This document shows, one piece after another, positions 50,281-57,905 of a stretch of DNA of 64,000 bases (position 1 is the first letter of the stretch; each line of letters begins with the position of its first letter). A program made the position numbers and the translations under genes. Under the pieces are notes generated by a model that was not told where the DNA came from, did no database searches, and saw nothing but the letters and a program-made list of their open reading frames with translations. Where the stretch lies: NCBI RefSeq assembly GCF_026340305.1, contig NZ_JAPEPI010000002.1:992001-1056000 (forward strand), written 5' to 3'. This stretch comes from Streptomyces sp. NBC_01381 (lineage in GTDB: Bacteria; Actinomycetota; Actinomycetes; Streptomycetales; Streptomycetaceae).

Positions 50281-50808
50281 ATGTCCACCAAGCACACGCT
50301 CTCCGTCCTGGTCGAGAACAAGCCCGGTGTCCTCGCCCGGATCACCGCCCTGTTCTCCCGCCGCGGCTTCAACATCGACTCCCTGGCCGTGGGCGTCACC
50401 GAGCACCCCGACATCTCCCGCATCACCATCGTGGTGAATGTCGAGGACCTGCCGCTCGAACAGGTCACCAAGCAGCTCAACAAGCTCGTCAACGTCCTGA
50501 AGATCGTCGAACTCGAGCCGGGCTCGGCCGTCCAGCGCGAGCTGGTGCTCGCCAAGGTCCGCGCCGACAACGAGACGCGCTCGCAGATCGTCGAGATCGT
50601 CCAGCTTTTCCGCGCCAAGACCGTGGACGTCTCGCCCGAGGCGGTCACCATCGAGGCCACAGGATCCAGCGACAAGCTGGAGGCGATGCTCAAGATGCTG
50701 GAGCCCTTCGGCATCAAGGAGCTCGTCCAGTCCGGCACCATCGCGATCGGCCGCGGCTCCCGCTCCATCACGGACCGCAGCCTGCGGGCGCTCGACCGGT
50801 CGGCCTGA
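50281..50808 (+). CDS. ilvN: Acetolactate synthase small (regulatory) subunit
   Basis: A 175-residue regulatory subunit. The N-terminal ACT domain begins HTLSVLVENKPGVLARITALFSRRGFNI, where valine binds in homologues, and a C-terminal ALS_ss domain follows with ILRAKT-like VDVSPEAVTIEATG. It activates IlvB and makes it sensitive to valine feedback. It is spaced 29 bases after ilvB and 110 bases before ilvC. Confidence 0.96.
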   Translation: MSTKHTLSVLVENKPGVLARITALFSRRGFNIDSLAVGVTEHPDISRITIVVNVEDLPLEQVTKQLNKLVNVLKIVELEPGSAVQRELVLAKVRADNETRSQIVEIVQLFRAKTVDVSPEAVTIEATGSSDKLEAMLKMLEPFGIKELVQSGTIAIGRGSRSITDRSLRALDRSA

Positions 50809-50867
50809 ACCCGACTGAACCAGTCAACGGGCCCGCCCGCATAGCGAGACCTGAAAACTTTCCTCCC

Positions 50868-50887
50868 CCCACCCGCCGTACGGTGGG
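50868..50887 (+). other. Hairpin between ilvN and ilvC
   Basis: CCCACC (50868-50873) and GGTGGG (50882-50887) pair around an 8-base loop that ends in CCGTAC. It follows a pyrimidine run. It may be a processing or partial termination site adjusting ilvC level. Confidence 0.4.
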
Positions 50888-50918
50888 TCGCAACACCAGC
50901 ACACATAGGAGAATCCCA

Positions 50919-51920
50919 GTGGCCGAGCTGTTCTACGACGACGACGCCGACCTGTCCATCATCCAGGGCCGCAAGGTCGCGGTCATCGGATACGGCAGCC
51001 AGGGCCACGCCCACGCGCTGTCGCTCCGTGACTCGGGTGTCGACGTCCGTGTCGGTCTGCACGAGGGCTCCAAGTCCAAGGCCAAGGCCGAGGAGCAGGG
51101 CCTGCGCGTGGTGACGCCCGCCGAGGCCGCCGCCGAGGCCGACGTCATCATGATCCTGGTCCCGGACCCGATCCAGGCCCAGGTCTACGAGGAGTCCATC
51201 AAGGACAACCTCAAGGCCGGCGACGCGCTGTTCTTCGGCCACGGCCTGAACATCCGCTTCGGCTTCATCAAGGCCCCCGAGGGCGTCGACGTCTGCATGG
51301 TCGCCCCGAAGGGTCCGGGCCACCTGGTCCGTCGTCAGTACGAGGAAGGCCGCGGCGTTCCGTGCATCGCGGCCGTCGAGCAGGACGCGACCGGCAGCGG
51401 CTTCGCGCTGGCCCTCTCGTACGCCAAGGGCATCGGCGGCACGCGTGCGGGCGTCATCAAGACGACCTTCACCGAGGAGACCGAGACCGACCTGTTCGGT
51501 GAGCAGGCCGTGCTCTGCGGCGGCACCGCCGCCCTGGTCAAGGCGGGCTTCGAGACGCTGACCGAGGCCGGCTACCAGCCGGAGATCGCGTACTTCGAGT
51601 GCCTCCACGAGCTGAAGCTCATCGTCGACCTCATGTACGAGGGCGGCCTGGAGAAGATGCGCTGGTCGGTCTCCGAGACCGCCGAGTGGGGCGACTACAT
51701 CACCGGCCCGCGGATCATCACGGACGCCACCAAGGCCGAGATGAAGAAGGTCCTCGCGGAGATCCAGGACGGCACGTTCGCCAAGAACTGGATGGACGAG
51801 TACCACGGTGGTCTGAAGAAGTACAACGAGTACAAGACCCAGGACGAGAACCACCTCCTGGAGACCACCGGCAAGGAGCTCCGCAAGCTCATGAGCTGGG
51901 TCAACGACGACGACGCGTAA
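50919..51920 (+). CDS. ilvC: Ketol-acid reductoisomerase (class I)
   Basis: A 333-residue NADPH and Mg-dependent enzyme that isomerises and reduces acetolactate or acetohydroxybutyrate. The cofactor loop is VIGYGSQGHAHALSLRDSG. Metal ligands lie in TFTEETETDLFGEQ and in the C-terminal knotted domain (AYFECLHELKLIVDLMYEGG). AGGAG is seven bases before the GTG start. Length is typical of class I. Last gene of the ilv operon. Confidence 0.97.
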   Translation: MAELFYDDDADLSIIQGRKVAVIGYGSQGHAHALSLRDSGVDVRVGLHEGSKSKAKAEEQGLRVVTPAEAAAEADVIMILVPDPIQAQVYEESIKDNLKAGDALFFGHGLNIRFGFIKAPEGVDVCMVAPKGPGHLVRRQYEEGRGVPCIAAVEQDATGSGFALALSYAKGIGGTRAGVIKTTFTEETETDLFGEQAVLCGGTAALVKAGFETLTEAGYQPEIAYFECLHELKLIVDLMYEGGLEKMRWSVSETAEWGDYITGPRIITDATKAEMKKVLAEIQDGTFAKNWMDEYHGGLKKYNEYKTQDENHLLETTGKELRKLMSWVNDDDA

Positions 51921-51928
51921 GTCGTAGG

Positions 51929-51958
51929 CAAGGGCCGGGGCGATCGCCCCGGCCCTTG
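51929..51958 (+). terminator. ilv operon terminator
   Basis: A perfect 30-base palindrome (15-base arms 51929-51943 and 51944-51958, GATC at the centre) starts eight bases after the ilvC stop. Confidence 0.85.
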
Positions 51959-52006
51959 TCCGCTGTGTTGTCCACTGTGTCCAGCCACGGACGAGTGATC
52001 CTTCCG

Positions 52007-52028
52007 CGGAGGCGTAAGAAGTCCTCCG
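52007..52028. promoter_or_regulatory. Inverted repeat in the serA upstream region
   Basis: CGGAGG (52007-52012) and CCTCCG (52023-52028) are separated by 10 bases in the 198-base gap before serA. TACACTTC follows it. Possible operator, or a hairpin mimicking a ribosome-binding site. Confidence 0.3.
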
Positions 52029-52112
52029 TAGCGCCACTACACTTCTTTCAACATTCGCGTCAGGCCCACAGCGTCGTGCGTCTTCCACGCGGCTAGCACC
52101 CTCCACCGCCTG

Positions 52113-52128
52113 CGGCCGTCGGGACGGC
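52113..52128 (+). other. Hairpin in the serA leader
   Basis: GGCCGTC and GACGGCC form a 7-bp stem about 29 bases before the serA start. Possibly a 5' leader structure. Confidence 0.35.
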
Positions 52129-52156
52129 CGTCCGCATTGGACTTGTGAGGACTCAC

Positions 52157-53761
52157 GTGAGCACTGCTGCCAACACCAAACCGGTCGTACTCATCGCTGA
52201 AGAGCTGTCGCCCGCCACTGTCGACGCCTTGGGCCCGGACTTCGAGATCCGTCAGTGCAACGGCGCGGACCGCGCCGAGCTGCTGCCCGCGATCGCCGAT
52301 GTCGACGCGATCCTGGTCCGCTCCGCGACCAAGGTCGACGCCGAGGCCATCGCCGCCGCCAAGAAGCTGAAGGTCGTCGCCCGCGCGGGCGTGGGCCTGG
52401 ACAACGTGGACGTGTCGGCCGCCACCAAGGCCGGCGTCATGGTGGTGAACGCGCCCACCTCGAACATCGTCACCGCGGCCGAGCTCGCCTGTGGCCTGCT
52501 CATCGCCACCGCGCGCAACATCCCCCAGGGCAGCCAGGCGCTCAAGGCCGGCGAGTGGAAGCGCTCGAAGTACACGGGTGTCGAGCTCGCAGAGAAGACC
52601 CTCGGTGTCGTGGGCCTCGGCCGCATCGGTGCTCTCGTCGCCCAGCGCATGAGCGCCTTCGGCATGAAGGTCGTCGCGTACGACCCGTATGTGCAGCCCG
52701 CGCGCGCCGCGCAGATGGGCGTCAAGGTCCTCACCCTCGACGAGCTGCTCGAGGTCTCCGACTTCATCACCGTGCACCTGCCCAAGACCCCCGAGACGGT
52801 CGGTCTGATCGGCGACGAGGCCCTGCACAAGGTGAAGCCCGCCGTCCGCATCGTGAACGCCGCGCGCGGCGGGATCGTCGACGAGGAGGCGCTGTACTCG
52901 GCGCTGAAGGAGGGCCGCGTCGCCGGCGCCGGTCTGGACGTGTACGCGAAGGAGCCCTGCACGGACTCCCCGCTGTTCCAGTTCGACCAGGTCGTCTGCA
53001 CGCCGCACCTCGGTGCCTCGACGGACGAGGCGCAGGAGAAGGCCGGTATCGCCGTCGCCAGGTCGGTGCGCCTCGCCCTCGCGGGCGAGCTGGTCCCGGA
53101 CGCCGTGAACGTCCAGGGCGGTGTCATCGCCGAGGACGTGCGTCCCGGTCTGCCGCTCGCCGAGAAGCTCGGCCGGATCTTCACCGCCCTCGCGAGCGAG
53201 GTCGCCGCGCGGCTCGACGTCGAGGTGTACGGCGAGATCACCCAGCACGACGTGAAGGTGCTCGAACTGTCCGCGCTGAAGGGCGTGTTCGAGGACGTCG
53301 TCGACGAGACCGTGTCGTACGTCAACGCGCCGCTCTTCGCCCAGGAGCGCGGCGTCGAGGTCCGCCTCACCACGAGCTCCGAGTCGCCGGACCACCGCAA
53401 CGTGGTCACGGTCCGCGGCACGCTGACCGGCGGCGAGGAGATCTCGGTCTCCGGCACGCTGGCCGGGCCCAAGCACCTGCAGAAGATCGTCGGCATCGGC
53501 GAGTACGACGTGGACCTGGCGCTCGCCGAGCACATGGTCGTGCTGCGGTACGCGGACCGTCCCGGTGTCGTCGGCACGGTCGGCCGTGTCATCGGCGAGG
53601 CGGGGATCAACATCGCGGGCATGCAGGTCGCTCGTGCTGACGTGGGTGGGGAGGCGCTGGCCGTCCTCACGGTGGACGACACCGTGCCGCAGCCCGTCCT
53701 GAACGAGCTGAGCGCTGAGATCGGTGCCACTTCGGCGCGGTCCGTGAACCTGACGGACTAG
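52157..53761 (+). CDS. serA: D-3-phosphoglycerate dehydrogenase
   Basis: A 534-residue enzyme that begins serine synthesis. The catalytic part has KLKVVARAGVGLDNVDV, the NAD loop GVVGLGRIGALVAQRM, NAARGGIVDEEAL and the His in TPHLGAST. The C-terminus holds the intervening (ASB) domain and an ACT domain (LRYADRPGVVGTVGRVIGEAGINIAGMQ) that binds serine in related enzymes. GTG 52157, preceded by GAGGA, is the likely start. It is transcribed separately from ilvC, with a terminator between. Confidence 0.96.
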   Translation: MSTAANTKPVVLIAEELSPATVDALGPDFEIRQCNGADRAELLPAIADVDAILVRSATKVDAEAIAAAKKLKVVARAGVGLDNVDVSAATKAGVMVVNAPTSNIVTAAELACGLLIATARNIPQGSQALKAGEWKRSKYTGVELAEKTLGVVGLGRIGALVAQRMSAFGMKVVAYDPYVQPARAAQMGVKVLTLDELLEVSDFITVHLPKTPETVGLIGDEALHKVKPAVRIVNAARGGIVDEEALYSALKEGRVAGAGLDVYAKEPCTDSPLFQFDQVVCTPHLGASTDEAQEKAGIAVARSVRLALAGELVPDAVNVQGGVIAEDVRPGLPLAEKLGRIFTALASEVAARLDVEVYGEITQHDVKVLELSALKGVFEDVVDETVSYVNAPLFAQERGVEVRLTTSSESPDHRNVVTVRGTLTGGEEISVSGTLAGPKHLQKIVGIGEYDVDLALAEHMVVLRYADRPGVVGTVGRVIGEAGINIAGMQVARADVGGEALAVLTVDDTVPQPVLNELSAEIGATSARSVNLTD

Positions 53762-53788
53762 GGCTCCGGAGCCTCGGGCGCCGCCGTC

Positions 53789-53867
53789 ATCACCGGCTTC
53801 GCCGAGTTCGTCCTCAAACTCCCCCAAGCTCTTAAAGAGCAGGGGGGACCCCCTCGACGGGCTGGAA
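53789..53867. repeat. 79-bp dispersed intergenic repeat, copy 2
   Basis: It matches 31574-31652 at 77 of 79 positions, including the palindrome GCTCTTAAAGAGC. This copy lies between the ends of serA and the convergent MFS gene. Confidence 0.8.
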
Positions 53868-53890
53868 TCCCCAAGGGGTTCCAGCCCGTC
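53856..53890. terminator. Bidirectional terminator between serA and the MFS gene
   Basis: The 12-base arms 53856-53867 and 53879-53890 pair perfectly, with an inner CCCC/GGGG stem and an AA loop. It overlaps the end of the dispersed repeat and stands between two convergent genes. Confidence 0.75.
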
Positions 53891-53909
53891 CGGCGTTTGT
53901 CTTGCGGTC

Positions 53910-55460
53910 TCAGACCAGCACCTTCTCCGGCTCGGGCTCCGGCTCCGGCGCGGTCACCCGGCGCAGCGTCAGCGCCGCAAGTACCGCTGCCGCCAGGAGA
54001 ATCGCCGCCCCCGCGAGCGCGGCGACGTGCATGCCGCTCGTGAATGCCTCCCGTGCCGCCGTGATCAGGCCGGAAGCCGTCTCGCCCGGCAGTTCCCGTG
54101 CCACGGCCAGTGCGCCGCCCAGCGTCTCTTGGGCCTCGGCCGGAGCGCCGGCCGGGATGTCTGCGCGGTAGACCGCGTTGCCGATCGAGCCGAGCAGCGC
54201 CATGCCGAGCGCGCCGCCGAACTCCTGCCCGGTCTCCAGGAGGGAGGACGCCGAGCCCGCCTTCTCCGTGGGGACCGAGCTCAGGGCCAGGTCGGTGAGC
54301 TGTGAGCCGATGACCACCGCGCCGCAGGCGAGGAGCGCGGCCGCCGCGAGGACGGTCCACAGCGCGTCGGTGCCGGTCAGGGTCAGCAGGCCGTAGCCGC
54401 TCGCCGAGACGACGAAGCCCGTGGCGACGACGTGCGCTCGGTTCATCCCGCGCTGCACGAGCGCCGTGGCCACCGGTGCCGCGAAGCCGATGAGGACCGA
54501 GGGCAGCAGCGCCCACAGCGCGGCCTCCATGGCGCTCTTGCCGAGGACGGACTGCAGATACTGCGTGGTGAAGTAGGCCGAACCCATCATCGCCAGCGAG
54601 GAGATGAGGTTCAGGAGGACCGCCGGAGCGAAGCCGCGGCCCCGGAACAGCGCGGGGGAGATCAGCGGGGACGCCGTGGTGCGCTGGCGGTGGACGAACA
54701 GGGCGGCGAAGCCGAGCCCCACGGCGAGCGAGACGACGTACGCGGTCTGGAGTCCCTCGGCGGCGATCTCCTTGAGGCCGTAGACGACCGGCAGCACGGC
54801 GGCCAGGGACAGCGGGACGCTCAGCAGGTCGAAGCGGCCCGGGTTCGGGTCCCTGGACTCCGGGATGAGGACCGGCGCGAGGAGCAGGAGCAGGGCCATC
54901 GCGGGCAGGTTGACCAGGAAGATCGAGCCCCACCAGAAGTGCTCGACGAGGATCCCGCTCATCACCGAGCCGAGCGCGATACCGGCGACCATCACTCCGG
55001 ACCAGATGCCGATGGCCTTCGCGCGCTGCCCGGCGTCGCGGAACATCGTGCGGACGAGCGCCATCGTGGACGGCATCAGGGTCGCGCCGCCGATGCCGAG
55101 GACCGCGCGGGCCGCGATCAGGAGCTCGGCGCTGTTCGCGTAGGCGGCGGTCAGCGAGGCCGCGCCGAAGGCCGCGGCGCCGAACAGCAGCAGCTTGCGG
55201 CGGCCGATGCGGTCGCCGAGCGAGCCCATCGTCATCAGCAGGCCGGCGAGCACGAACGCGTAGATGTCGAAGATCCACAGCTGCTGGGTGCCGCTCGGAT
55301 CGAGGTCCGCGCTGATCGCCGGGACCGCGAAGTACAGGACCGAGACGTCCATCGAGACCAGGAGCAGCGGCAGCATCAGGACGGCGAGCGCGGTCCACTC
55401 CTTGCGGCCTGCGCGCTCCGGTATCCGTGAAGGCGCTTGTTCGTGCGTCGAGTTCGTCAT
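53910..55460 (-). CDS. MFS drug transporter (EmrB/QacA, 14-helix)
   Basis: A 516-residue exporter with about 14 membrane helices. It has the MFS motif GSLGDRIGRRKLLL between helices 2 and 3, the DHA2 motif near MDVSVLYFAVPAI in helix 1, and the antiporter motif region GIWSGVMVAGIALGSVMSG in helix 5. The C-terminus ends with a short Pro-Glu repeat. It is divergent from a TetR gene with a shared operator-like region, the usual arrangement for inducible multidrug export. Confidence 0.93.
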   Translation of the reverse strand: MTNSTHEQAPSRIPERAGRKEWTALAVLMLPLLLVSMDVSVLYFAVPAISADLDPSGTQQLWIFDIYAFVLAGLLMTMGSLGDRIGRRKLLLFGAAAFGAASLTAAYANSAELLIAARAVLGIGGATLMPSTMALVRTMFRDAGQRAKAIGIWSGVMVAGIALGSVMSGILVEHFWWGSIFLVNLPAMALLLLLAPVLIPESRDPNPGRFDLLSVPLSLAAVLPVVYGLKEIAAEGLQTAYVVSLAVGLGFAALFVHRQRTTASPLISPALFRGRGFAPAVLLNLISSLAMMGSAYFTTQYLQSVLGKSAMEAALWALLPSVLIGFAAPVATALVQRGMNRAHVVATGFVVSASGYGLLTLTGTDALWTVLAAAALLACGAVVIGSQLTDLALSSVPTEKAGSASSLLETGQEFGGALGMALLGSIGNAVYRADIPAGAPAEAQETLGGALAVARELPGETASGLITAAREAFTSGMHVAALAGAAILLAAAVLAALTLRRVTAPEPEPEPEKVLV

Positions 55461-55471
55461 GGGCAGGACTG

Positions 55472-55533
55472 TACGGACGTCTTAAACGATTGTCTAGTAC
55501 GAGCGTATAAAACGTTGGTCTGGGACGTCCGTA
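55472..55533. promoter_or_regulatory. Operator region between the MFS and TetR genes
   Basis: TACGGACGTC (55472-55481) and GACGTCCGTA (55524-55533) are perfect 10-base inverted repeats enclosing an unusually AT-rich 42-base stretch. TACGAGCGTA at the centre is a further small dyad. This is a plausible TetR binding and divergent promoter region. Confidence 0.6.
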
Positions 55534-55556
55534 TGGATCGGCGGTAGGCTGCCCGC

Positions 55557-56141
55557 ATGGGACACCGTGAAGATCTGCTCGAAGGCGCCAAGCGCTGCCT
55601 GCTCGACAAGGGGTTCGCGCGGACGACGGCGCGCGACATCGTGAAGGAGTCCGGGACGAATCTGGCGTCCATCGGCTACCACTACGGCTCGAAGGACGCG
55701 CTCCTCGTCGAGGCGTACGTCGCGCTCGTCGAGCCGATGGGGGAGGGCTTCGAAGGTGCGGTCGGCGCGGCGCGGGCCGCGGAGAGCGGCGGCCTCGACG
55801 GGTTCCGCGAAACATGGGCGAACGTCATCCGCTCGATCCCCGAGTCACGGGCGATCTGGATGCTCAGCCTGGAGGTCATCACGCAGGGGGAGCGGCTCGC
55901 GGGCATTCGCGATCTGCTGGCCAAGGCTCAGGTGGAGGGGCGGCGCGGGCTCGCCGCGATGTTCACCGGGATCGAGGAGGCCGATCTTTCCGATGACGTC
56001 GTGGACACCGAGGGGCGCTTCTATACGACGCTGCTCAACGGCCTGATGATGCAGTGGCTCTTCGACGAGGCGTCGGCGACCGACGCCGAGCAGCTGACCG
56101 AGGGGCTGCGGCGGGTCATGGAGCGGATGTCGGCCACGTGA
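55557..56141 (+). CDS. TetR family transcriptional regulator
   Basis: A 194-residue TetR protein. The helix-turn-helix GFARTTARDIVKESGTNLASIGYHYGSKDALL is at residues 19-50, followed by an alpha-helical ligand pocket. It is divergent from an EmrB/QacA-type exporter across a 96-base dyad-containing gap, so it most likely represses that exporter and itself until a drug binds. No clear ribosome-binding site; GGTAGGCT is 7 bases upstream of the ATG. Confidence 0.92.
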   Translation: MGHREDLLEGAKRCLLDKGFARTTARDIVKESGTNLASIGYHYGSKDALLVEAYVALVEPMGEGFEGAVGAARAAESGGLDGFRETWANVIRSIPESRAIWMLSLEVITQGERLAGIRDLLAKAQVEGRRGLAAMFTGIEEADLSDDVVDTEGRFYTTLLNGLMMQWLFDEASATDAEQLTEGLRRVMERMSAT

Positions 56142-56176
56142 GAGGCAGACGCTGCCCGGACATGATCACGCCGCGC

Positions 56177-56182
56177 TAACCT
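56177..56182 (+). promoter_or_regulatory. -10 box for a leaderless transcript
   Basis: TAACCT ends 6 bases before the ATG of the 16-codon ORF, the typical distance for leaderless Streptomyces genes. The -35 element is not clear. Confidence 0.45.
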
Positions 56183-56188
56183 GTCCGC

Positions 56189-56239
56189 ATGGGTTTTGTC
56201 ATCAAGGTGCAGCTCTCGCGCACTCGCTCCGCGCGCTGA
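56189..56239 (+). CDS. 16-aa leaderless leader peptide candidate
   Basis: The ORF encodes MGFVIKVQLSRTRSAR and stops at TGA 56237-56239. It lies right behind a -10-like box and has no ribosome-binding site. The stop codon falls inside the 5' arm of a 15-bp hairpin. The Arg-Thr-Arg element has the +x+ pattern at which macrolide-bound ribosomes are known to stall in some erm leader peptides. It precedes the hydrolase ORF by 75 bases. A regulatory role is inference; translation is unproven. Confidence 0.5.
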   Translation: MGFVIKVQLSRTRSAR

Positions 56240-56268
56240 CCGACGCAGGCCTCCTGCGACGGTCAGCG
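56234..56268 (+). promoter_or_regulatory. Stable hairpin overlapping the leader ORF stop
   Basis: CGCTGACCG pairs with CGGTCAGCG and CGCAGG with CCTGCG, separated by one A-A mismatch, with loop CCT. It would fold once a ribosome has left the leader ORF, or be opened by one stalled near the end. It may terminate or attenuate transcription into the hydrolase. Confidence 0.55.
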
Positions 56269-56314
56269 ACGTCGTCCGCGTTTGTGCCTCCCTGATGACC
56301 ACTAGGACCACACC

Positions 56315-57178
56315 ATGACTCCGCAGCCCACGTTTGCCTTCATCCCCGGCGGCTCCAGCAACGCCCAGGCCTGGGGCCCGCTCCAGAACGAGCTCGCGCT
56401 GCTCGGCCACCGCTCGTACGCCATCGACCTTCCCGGGCACGGCAGTTCGGCCGACCGCCCCGCCGAGTACCACCGTTCGCCGCAGGACCTCAAGGCGCTC
56501 GCAGTCGCGCCCTCGCCGATGAAGGGCATCTCGCTCGACGACAACGTCCGGCATGTCGTCGGCATCGTCTCCCGGCTCGCCGCGCACGGCCCTGTGGTGC
56601 TCGTCGCCAACAGCTTCGGGGGCATCACGCTCAGCGCCGTCGGCAACGCCGTGCCCGAGCTGCTGCACCGCATCGTCTACATCTCGGCCGCCTGCCCGAC
56701 CGGATTCACCACGCCGGACGAGGAGCTCCACCCGGCCGAGCACGACGGCAATCTCCTGGACGCGGCGGTGGCGAAGATCGCCGTCGGCGACATCGCCGCG
56801 CAGGGCTTCGCCCGGTTCAACTGGCGTGCGGCGCACGGCGATCCGGCCCTCTTCGCGGAGCTCAAGGCCGCCGTCATGGCCGACGGCACCGACGCCCAGT
56901 ACCGCGCGCTGCTCGACGGGATGGACCCGGACGAGAGCTACGACGTGCTCGGTCCGGACAGCGTCATACGCGCGGACCGCTGGGGGCGCGTACCGCACAC
57001 CTATCTGCGGCTCACCGAGGACCGCAGCATCCCCCTGCACGTACAGGACCGCATGATCGAGGAGGCCGACCAGGTCACCCCGGACAATCCGTTCGACGTC
57101 CGCTCGCTGGCCGCGTCCCACGTCGGATACTTCAGCAGGCCACGGGAGTTCGCCGAGATCCTCGCCGGGCTTCGGTGA
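56315..57178 (+). CDS. Alpha/beta fold hydrolase (esterase-like)
   Basis: A 287-residue alpha/beta hydrolase. The oxyanion loop is FIPGGSSNAQAWGPL and GHGSSADRP follows strand 4. The nucleophile elbow is ANSFGG (Ser), the acid Asp is probably in the C-terminal third and the base His in ASHVGYFSRP. The pattern resembles MhpC/salicylate esterase-like enzymes; a few relatives open macrolactones, but nothing here proves that. AGGA lies eight bases before the ATG. Upstream a leader ORF and hairpin suggest regulated expression. It ends 4 bases from the convergent response regulator. Confidence 0.88.
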   Translation: MTPQPTFAFIPGGSSNAQAWGPLQNELALLGHRSYAIDLPGHGSSADRPAEYHRSPQDLKALAVAPSPMKGISLDDNVRHVVGIVSRLAAHGPVVLVANSFGGITLSAVGNAVPELLHRIVYISAACPTGFTTPDEELHPAEHDGNLLDAAVAKIAVGDIAAQGFARFNWRAAHGDPALFAELKAAVMADGTDAQYRALLDGMDPDESYDVLGPDSVIRADRWGRVPHTYLRLTEDRSIPLHVQDRMIEEADQVTPDNPFDVRSLAASHVGYFSRPREFAEILAGLR

Positions 57179-57182
57179 CGCG

Positions 57183-57905
57183 TCAGCCGGTGAACCCCGG
57201 CACCACCAGGCCTGATTCGTACGCGATCACCACCGCGTGGGTCCGGTTCTGCGCACCGAGCTTGGTCAGCACGTTCCCGACGTGCGTCTTCACCGTCTCC
57301 AGGCTCACCATGAGCGACTGCGCGATCTCCGGGTTGGACAGGCCGGTGGCCATCAGCCGCAGCACCTCCTCCTCGCGCTCCGTCAGCGCCGCCTTCGGCA
57401 ACGCCTCGGCGGAGCCCAGCGGGCGGGCGGCGACCATCCGGCGCAGGGCCGCGGGGAAGAGGATCGCCTCGCCCGCCGCCACCACGCGTACCGCCTCGGC
57501 GATCTGCCGGACCGGAAGCCGCTTGAGCACGAACCCGCTGGCCCCCGCGCTGAGTGCGGCGGTGACGTAACCGTCGTTCTCGAAGGTGGTGATGACCACG
57601 ACCTTCGGCGGTTCGGCCGGTTCGGCCGGTTCGGCCGGCTCGGCGAGGAGGTGCCGGGTGGCCTCGATGCCGTTGCGACGCGGCATCCGTACATCCATCA
57701 GGACCACGTCGGGGCGCAGCCGCCGCGCCTGTTCGACGGCCTCGACGCCGTCGGCGGCCTCCCCGACCACTGTGATCCCCGGCTGCGCCGCGAGCAGGGT
57801 GCGCAGACCGCTGCGGGTCACCTCGTCGTCGTCCGCGATCAAGAGGGTGACGGGGGCACTGGCCGGGGTTGCGGTGACGGCCGGGCTCGCGTCGGAGCCG
57901 GTCAT
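57183..57905 (-). CDS. NarL/FixJ-type response regulator with Ala-Glu-Pro repeat
   Basis: A 240-residue regulator. The receiver has acidic residues in LLIADDDE, the phospho-acceptor Asp71 in VLMDVRMP, Thr in VVVITTF and Lys128 in GFVLKRL. The C-terminal LuxR helix-turn-helix is LTEREEEVLRLMATGLSNPEIAQSL. A 9-bp tandem repeat adds an (Ala-Glu-Pro)n loop before the fourth strand of the receiver. The ATG overlaps the stop of the histidine-kinase gene, its cognate partner. Targets unknown; the divergent TAP-like peptidase beyond the kinase is one possibility. Confidence 0.93.
   Translation of the reverse strand: MTGSDASPAVTATPASAPVTLLIADDDEVTRSGLRTLLAAQPGITVVGEAADGVEAVEQARRLRPDVVLMDVRMPRRNGIEATRHLLAEPAEPAEPAEPPKVVVITTFENDGYVTAALSAGASGFVLKRLPVRQIAEAVRVVAAGEAILFPAALRRMVAARPLGSAEALPKAALTEREEEVLRLMATGLSNPEIAQSLMVSLETVKTHVGNVLTKLGAQNRTHAVVIAYESGLVVPGFTG
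57610..57645. repeat. 9-bp tandem repeat in the response regulator
   Basis: GGTTCGGCC occurs three times in a row at 57610, 57619 and 57628, followed by a variant unit at 57637. On the coding strand it encodes Ala-Glu-Pro. Confidence 0.85.
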
